Below, piece after piece: positions 57,885-64,000 of a DNA stretch of 64,000 bases. This stretch comes from Ananas comosus (taxonomy: Eukaryota > Streptophyta > Magnoliopsida > Poales > Bromeliaceae). Each line of letters starts with the position of its first letter. Position 1 is the stretch's first letter. Location: the NCBI RefSeq assembly GCF_001540865.1, contig NC_033624.1, positions 671,238-735,237 on the forward strand, read 5' to 3'. Both the position numbers and the translations under genes were made by a program. The notes beneath the pieces were generated by a model that made no database searches, had not been told where the DNA came from, and saw only the letters and a list, made by a program, of their open reading frames with translations.

Positions 57885-58450
57885 CTAAAAATGTAAGGTA
57901 CCGGGCCCTTAAAGTGTACTGGGCCCGTCTATAGATGCATGCCCATAGTTCACCTATTTGGGCTTATGGGCCTTAGCTATTTGGGCTTATTGGGCTTCTT
58001 AGGCCTTAGCTATTTGGGCTTATTTGGGCTTATGGGCCTTATTTGGGCTTATTGGCCCACGGGCTTATTGGGCCAGGCCACATGTTAATGGGTAGCTAAA
58101 AGCGGTGGTTTTGCGAGTCTAGTCACCTCCCGTGAGCTCACCCGTTATGCAAAATCGACTCGTGCGCCGCAAAATAAATTTTTTGGTGGATTTTTTGCCT
58201 GTAGAGTTTGGATGTTACGCTTACGGGGCGGTGACCGTACCGCGACATAGCAACGCGGTACGGTTAACTGACGATTAATTAATCCAAAACAGTCATTTTA
58301 ATTTTATTCTTTTAAAGAAAAATAAAAATTAGTGTGTTAATTTAAATCAACCCTTTATCTTAAATTTTGTATTTTTTACTATATGATTTTTTAAAGGGTT
58401 AAATATTATACTCTTATTTTATTTTAAAAATAATTTTTATATATTTCTAA
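57885..58450. repeat. Second tandem repeat, copy B, with an expanded TTTGGGCTTA minisatellite
   Basis: Same order as copy A, but 57950-58060 is expanded into repeated TATTTGGGCTTATGGGCCTT units. Confidence 0.85.
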
Positions 58451-58679
58451 ATTTTGTTAACCTGTATTCCCCTCTAAAGTCTAAACTTGTAATACTAGAT
58501 TTTCGTTAATTTTTATTAAATCTTCTTTTTCCTCTCTCCTCTTCTCTTATAATTCTTTAATAATTCTCTTAGCCTTTAATCTCATCTGCTAAAAAATCGT
58601 CCCCATTATCAAGGGGAGTATATGGTGTCAAATTATTATTATTTTTTGAGAGAGAGGTATTTGGGGAGAGGGCTTTTTA

Positions 58680-59520
58680 AGAATTTTGTTGGGATTTGAG
58701 GGTCAACGGAACCGGCAAAAAGAATTCGTCGTCGACGAGACATCTCACTCCGCCGACTTTTTGAGTTCTTGGCCTAATGACCTTATTCCTATTTGAATAC
58801 GGCGACGATACATTTACCACCGCCGATTTCAAACAGTTTACACCATACAATATACTAGCTGTATCATATACATTAACTTGCATAGTATAAACCAAGATAT
58901 TCATGCCCAAAGGAAGTGCCCACAAGTCATTTTATTTTACATTTCCCATTAAGTTTCAATCCAATATATAGTGAAAAAAGTGGAAAGAAGTCATATCTTA
59001 ATTTTTAAGGCTCCATAAAAGTATTTTGTAACAGTGAAATTATTATAGATTAGGGGAGTTGAATACAGCAGCTTTTTAGAATATCCACAGCTAAATATGT
59101 GAAGTAGACGAATCTTCAAACTCTCAAATGTGATCAATTTTGAGCAAGAATAACAGCACAGCTCAAGAGGTTTCCTACAAGCTAGATAAGATCTTAATAC
59201 AGTTTCCATCTATCTTAATACAATCTCTTTTCTCTCTAGCAGCCATAGCAGTAGTATACCATCAACTTACTCCGCAAGCATTAAAATTAAGCGATTCTGC
59301 TTGTACATCTGACTGTTTATGAAGCTCAGCAATTTGAACATCTGACTGTTTATGAAGCTCAGCAATTTCTTCCTCTTCGTCTGGAGAAATTATTGCCAAA
59401 ATCAAGCATACACGGAAACAGCCATTTCATCACCAACCCAACTCGCAAAAATTTGAATCAGTTTCGTTCTCAGTTGCCAGATCATAAAGGCTATTACTGT
59501 GGTCGAAGGATTTGAAGAAA
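58680..59520. repeat. Tandem segmental duplication, copy B
   Basis: Counterpart of 56395-57250, here lying downstream of PPR copy 2. It contains its own small tandem duplication: CATCTGACTGTTTATGAAGC plus TCAGCAATTT occurs twice, at about 59307 and 59339. Confidence 0.9.
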
Positions 59521-59637
59521 CCAGATATAATTCTGCTACAAAACCGAATGATTTTCAATCTCTTGGCATTGAATTCAGGATGAAAGGTAACAAATTGTGA
59601 ATTACGACGTAGGATCTCTGCTTTTTTATTTTCCTTA

Positions 59638-61349
59638 TCAACTGATTATGGCTCTTTTTACAGATTCAAATGCTTCAGATCTCAGCTCGATCCCATCGTC
59701 CTTGATCCGGACCAATGACTCGTAAGCTTCTTCGTCGAGACAATTTTGCTTTTTCAAGCTCTCACAGAATGACTCCAGCAGATCTGTATCCTTTGATTCC
59801 TCAAAGAATCTGAAAAATTTATCGACAATCTCCTTCGTTGGCTTCCTCTCATTTTTCTTCACCCCTTCAATTCCAGCTTCGAAGCACTCCAGCGCCAAAT
59901 CTATTTGATGATTCTTCAAGTAATAGTCCACAAATAAATTAAAAGTCCGCAAGTCGGCATAACCCTTGGAAACAGCTCTCTCACGAATATTTTCAGCATC
60001 TACCACCCGATCTTTCTTTAAATAAGCATCTATAACGAGATTCGCCACCCTCATATCGTAGATCTCGTAAGCTGATTCCCACTCCTCAAAACACTCCTTT
60101 AATGCATCGATACCATCTAGCTTACTGAAAGCCTGAAGCACAATCAAGTAGCTCGCGTTGGTGGGCCTTTTAAATGCTTCTCGATAACGCTTCCACACCC
60201 TTATAACCTCCGGTAAGTTTCCGGCACCAGCGTAAAGGCTTACGAGGTAGTGGAAAGGCATCCGGTCTCGCTTGTCCATAACTTGCTCGAGATTTTTCAG
60301 GGCCGCTTCAGCTTTCTCGTAAAGCCCTGCTGAATTATAATGGGCGGCGAGATTGCTATAAATGGACCAATCTAAGGCGACCTTACCCTCTTTCATCTCC
60401 CGCACAACTTTCTCGACTGACTCAATGTCGTTCACCGCAGCATAGCTTCTCATTAATATGCAGTACGAGAAGTTGTCAGGGGAGACGGAATTCGCCTTCA
60501 TTTCTCGGAATAATTCGGGGATTTTCTCAGGCTGCTCCAGTTTCATGTGGAGGGTCATCAGAACGTTGTGGATGAGAGTAGTGGAAGTGAAGTTCAGTTC
60601 CTTCATCTTCTCGTAGAGCGAAATGGCTTTCTCCGCCAGTTTCAGCTCAGCATAGCTGTTCAGCAAAGCGCAGTAGGTTTGTTGGTTCTTGGCCGTGTCC
60701 GGAAGGCTCGAGAAGTAACTCTCCGCAGAGTCTAATCCCTTCACTTTCGATATAAGATCGAGGCGTGTTGCGTGGTTTCCTGGAGACAATTCCATGCCTC
60801 TAGATTCCATCCAATCCATCAGCTGTAGTAATTGTATGTATGTATAACAATAAGAAGAGAAAATTTAAGCGAATAGCAAGCGATTCTAAGAAAGACACAT
60901 ACGAAAGCCAGTTTGTTTTGATGCAGAACAATGCATTCGTAATTGAAGAAGCGCGATGAATTGATCTCGTCCAAAATATGTCATTTGTGCATGATGATGA
61001 TATGAAATGAGGAAGCGAGAGTAGAGAGGGTTTTCCCCTTTGCCCTTTAGATTACCTCGAGGGCGTGCTTGTGCTTCTTGTACCTCCGGAGCGCCTTGAC
61101 GTAGCCGATGAGCTCGGGTTTGGACACCGCCTTCTTCTCCCTCACCCACCCGTTCAGCGTCTCCGCCGCGCTCGCCGACGGGTCCGCCCCCAGCGCCGAC
61201 AACCGCCGGTATAGCGCCTTCCCTTTCGCCGCCGACGCCGACGCCGACGCCGCCGCCGCTGCTCCAGCCTCCTCCTCCGCCGCCGCCGTGCATAGCCTCC
61301 TCGCTAGGGTTATACCGCACGAAATCGCCCGCGCCGCAACCCTCGCCAT
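59638..61349 (-). CDS. P-type PPR protein, mitochondrial, copy 2
   Basis: Two exons, 61349-61056 and 60822-59638, join to 492 codons. The leader (MARVAARAISCGITLARRLC) is Arg-rich and lacks acidic residues, as for mitochondrial import, and is followed by an Ala-rich linker. KALYRRLSALGADPSASAAE and YKKHKHALE match the first exon of copy 1. The second exon opens LMDWMESRGMELSPGNHATR. PPR units follow (QQTYCALLNSYAELKLAEKA, TLIHNVLMTLHMKLEQPEKI, YCILMRSYAAVNDIESVEKV). There is no editing domain. The donor GTAATC is good. The likely role is binding a mitochondrial RNA; the target is unknown. A telo-box-like TTAGGGTTTATAGG lies just upstream of the start (about 61398). Confidence 0.92.
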
Positions 61350-62460
61350 GATCGCGCGCGCGCGCTCTCTCTCTCTCTCGTTACAAGTGGATTAGGGGTT
61401 AGGGTTTATAGGGCTTCTTTTGCACGTTAGGCCCTCGAATAGTTTCAGACCGTATCGAAGTGCGAAAGCGAAATCGGCGATGGTTTCGTAAAAACCGCCG
61501 ACTTCACGGACTGAATTTGTACTCGCTAGTTGCGGTGTGGCGCGATTTAGATTGAGAATCAAGAAGTTAAAAGGATTTTAATTTCGATGAGAAAAATGTG
61601 CTTATTTTTAATGAACTTCATTTTCTCCATCCAAGGGTCCGAAACATCGCTGCTACGAAAGGTTCACTATTTAATTTTGATGGTACAACTCCTTACAGAA
61701 GCATCTACATAGTTGGTAAGAAATGGACAGTTTCGCTGAGACACCTCCACCTCCAAATTTCAGAATAGTCTAATATAATATAAAATATATAATAAAACAA
61801 TTTTTTGTGATTCAGTTACAATATTTTAGATAGTTGTTAAGTCTAAAACATTCAAAAAAATTAAACATATTAGAACTAGAATAGTTGTAAAATAAGTCAC
61901 CCTCCTAAAAAGGGGGACCCCAAGTTCGGCATTGTTCAGCACCATTATCGGCACAGCAAATCACTCCGGAATGAGAAGCTGTGTGACATACGGATTAAGG
62001 GAGAAAATATACAACTTCCAAGAAGATTCAAGGGCGAAAAAAAACAAAAAAGATCTGGAATCAGAACCAGAGAAATGCACATCTTGGTCAATACCTCGTT
62101 CAAATATAGCCGAGAGGCACCAGAATGGAAAACTAATTGACCGCATAACACGAGTGTTAATAATAGCATCTACATTCACCAACCATGTACATTCATTAAT
62201 CAAGTATATTCGCCAACTAGTAAATAAAGACGAGTTTCTCTAGCACATCCAAATTTACTACAGAGAGATTTTCTCAACATTCAATCTATGAAGAAAAACA
62301 GCCACATATGGAACCATTCCTCCCTTTTTATCAAAAAGGTGATAAGCACGAAGGCCTTACCTTACATGGGGATACAGCCTATTTACCCCTGATTGGAGAG
62401 AATTTGGTTACCAGAAAACAAAGTTGCAGGTGCGGATGATATCGGCTTACACTCATTGGC
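61350..62460. other. Upstream of PPR copy 2 and downstream of ALDH22A1
   Basis: A (CG)n(CT)n run at 61352-61378 and a telo-box near 61398, then AT-rich DNA. The part from about 61900 is probably the ALDH22A1 3' UTR and flank. No other gene seen. Confidence 0.45.
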
Positions 62461-64000
62461 TCATCGTGTTTTCTTCACAGTGTTAGTCGTAGAATTCTGC
62501 TCCGAGAGGATCTTTAATACATTGACCAAGGACCGCAGCCTGTCCCACACGCTCAGTCCGTAGAGAGTTTCTACGAGTGATTCCTGGAACTCAAAGCCGT
62601 TCTCTGCAACAGGGTACTGCATAATAAAAAAGAACAATAAACTAGTGAAATTTATACTTTTCTTGATTGGAGAAGGTGGTTAGCTAGTGGCAGACCTGGA
62701 TAGGTTTAGGGATCTTGGTTTTAATGTATGGCCACCATCTGTCCTCGACCACTGCCTTCACGAGACAGCACGCACGCAAACCTTCTACACCAGCGAATCT
62801 ACCAAATCCACTATGCTTTACACCACCAAAGGGTAAAGACTACAATTGAAAAAGGAAAGATAGTAGTCAGAACCTGTGTCTAATTGATCTTTTGATCAGA
62901 GCAAGCAGCTGTTTGAATGTCAGAACATGCTGCATGGGGATAACTTGCGTTGGTTGAGGATTTGGTAAATATAACATAAGAGTATGAGTTTAATTCTTTC
63001 CAAGGCCCTAGTAACCCTTGTTCCTCTAGCTCATTTTCAGACATCTTTTCCAGGCCAACAAATAATTCTTGAGTAAACAGCAGGTATACCAAATAAGTTG
63101 TTTTGGCATCCAAACAGGACCTGAGAGATACCGAATAAGTCATCTTTTAGCTACCTGACACATGTACGTTGAAGCAAAATCATTGATCGCTGCAAACCCA
63201 CAATGAACTTGGGAAGCTATTTTTATTGCACGTCTCTGGTTGCCCGAAAACACAGCACAACCAAGTCCATATTTGGAGTCATTTGCGAGCTCGATAGCCT
63301 CTTCATCTGTGCTAAATTTCATTATTGGGATGATCGGTCCAAAAGCCTGTTATGCCAATCAAACTTCATTAACCTATTTGTCAATAAAAGAAAAGAAGAA
63401 GAATTCCAAAAAGCCTAAGTGACTCCACAGATACCTCCTCTTGCATCAGCTTCATGGTGTGGTCAACATTTACAATGACAGTCGGAGTAAAGTATTGATC
63501 AACTGCGTCTTCCCCCAAATTGCCAAAATGCCCTCTACCTACGATTTCCGCTCCTTTTTCCAATGCATCATCCACGAGATTTTGAAGCTTTTCAACATGT
63601 TCTTGTATACATATTGCACCCATATCGTATTTTCCAGCCAACGGAGGACCCTACAGGATCAAAGTCCAAGGCAAAATTATTAGACAGTGTACATAGTTTC
63701 ACTTTATGACACAAATCGTATCTCCTTTAAAGTTGAAACAAAAAACACTATTGATAAAATGGCATTATGACAAAGCAAAATGAATATCCTCAGTCAGTTA
63801 TTTACACAAATAACTAGAAAAATATCAAATTCCTATTTTTACTCCCTTTTCTGTCCTTACATGTAAGCTTTTACAAAGTATGTCTCCTATAACTATGTTC
63901 ATGTCAAAAGAAAATAGACAAGAATAAACTAACTTACGACAGTTATCGATTTAACAAGTTTGACTATCTGAGCGACAAAGGTAGGATAAATGTCTTTGTG
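62461..64000 (-). CDS. ALDH22A1: Aldehyde dehydrogenase 22A1, C-terminal part, cut by right window edge
   Basis: Five exons are visible, in phase: 64000-63938 (partial), 63650-63435, 63346-63155, 62839-62696, 62616-62461, giving the last 231 residues or so. The sequence reads [20 protein letters not shown], then [94 protein letters not shown] and [26 protein letters not shown] and [13 protein letters not shown] are general ALDH motifs. The long C-terminal extension after the catalytic domain ([15 protein letters not shown] onward) is specific to plant ALDH22. The catalytic Cys and Glu lie in upstream exons outside the window. The enzyme oxidises aldehydes and is linked with stress; the natural substrate is uncertain. 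Confidence 0.93.

Noticed and set aside
1..64000. CRISPR arrays, operons, tRNA or rRNA genes
   Set aside because: This is a plant nuclear region. I saw no regularly spaced repeats with unique spacers, no rRNA-like sequence and no convincing tRNA A- and B-box pair by eye. A tRNAscan run would settle the last point.

Overview
This is plant nuclear DNA, most likely from a monocot. Genes have many introns with GT-AG borders, intergenic DNA is AT-rich, and GC-rich first exons recur. I infer a non-grass commelinid such as pineapple or a relative, but the sequence alone does not prove the species. Single Ns (9810, 13353, 16319, 39157) and short gaps (8109-8207, 40285-40302) mark a draft assembly of a probably heterozygous genome.

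Layout. 1-5.7 kb: a decaying tandem cluster of DUF247 (UPF0481) genes. One copy is cut by the left window edge, one is a 3' relic and one is intact. A duplicated tail of the gene at 12.7-23.3 kb lies among them. 5.8-12.6 kb: repeat-rich DNA with microsatellites, four copies of a pyrimidine-rich unit, a CACTA-like transposon end carrying a CCCH zinc-finger gene fragment and a palindromic array, and a Helitron-like end. 12.7-23.3 kb (minus): a 16-exon gene for a secretory-pathway membrane protein of the At5g58100/At3g28720 type. 24.6-26.4 kb (plus): a pectinesterase without a pro-region. 27.4-33.1 kb (minus): ATP-citrate lyase subunit B, complete at 608 codons, with a 5' UTR intron. 33.2-43 kb: transposon territory with a MULE-type MITE, two small Helitrons (one carrying an M16 protease fragment) and other repeats. 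43.1-46.5 kb (plus): a kelch-repeat protein. 47.3-49.9 kb (minus): a FERONIA-like CrRLK1L receptor kinase whose frame is broken in the ectodomain. 50.8-54.0 kb (plus): an ethylbenzene-dehydrogenase-like heme-domain membrane protein. 54.5-61.3 kb (minus): two tandem mitochondrial PPR genes whose flanks show repeated duplication. 62.5-64 kb (minus): the 3' part of ALDH22A1, cut by the right edge.

Most genes are unrelated housekeeping or cell-wall genes, not a pathway. ACLB (cytosolic acetyl-CoA), pectinesterase and the FERONIA-like kinase all bear on the cell wall or surface, but nothing here shows co-regulation. Gene models were built by hand from reading-frame continuity, splice sites and family conservation. 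In every multi-exon model the exon lengths and phases add up to one open frame. I found no clearly new biological system. The best leads are the DUF247 cluster, the CACTA fragment with a captured zinc finger and inverted-repeat array, the Helitron carrying a protease fragment, and the broken receptor kinase.
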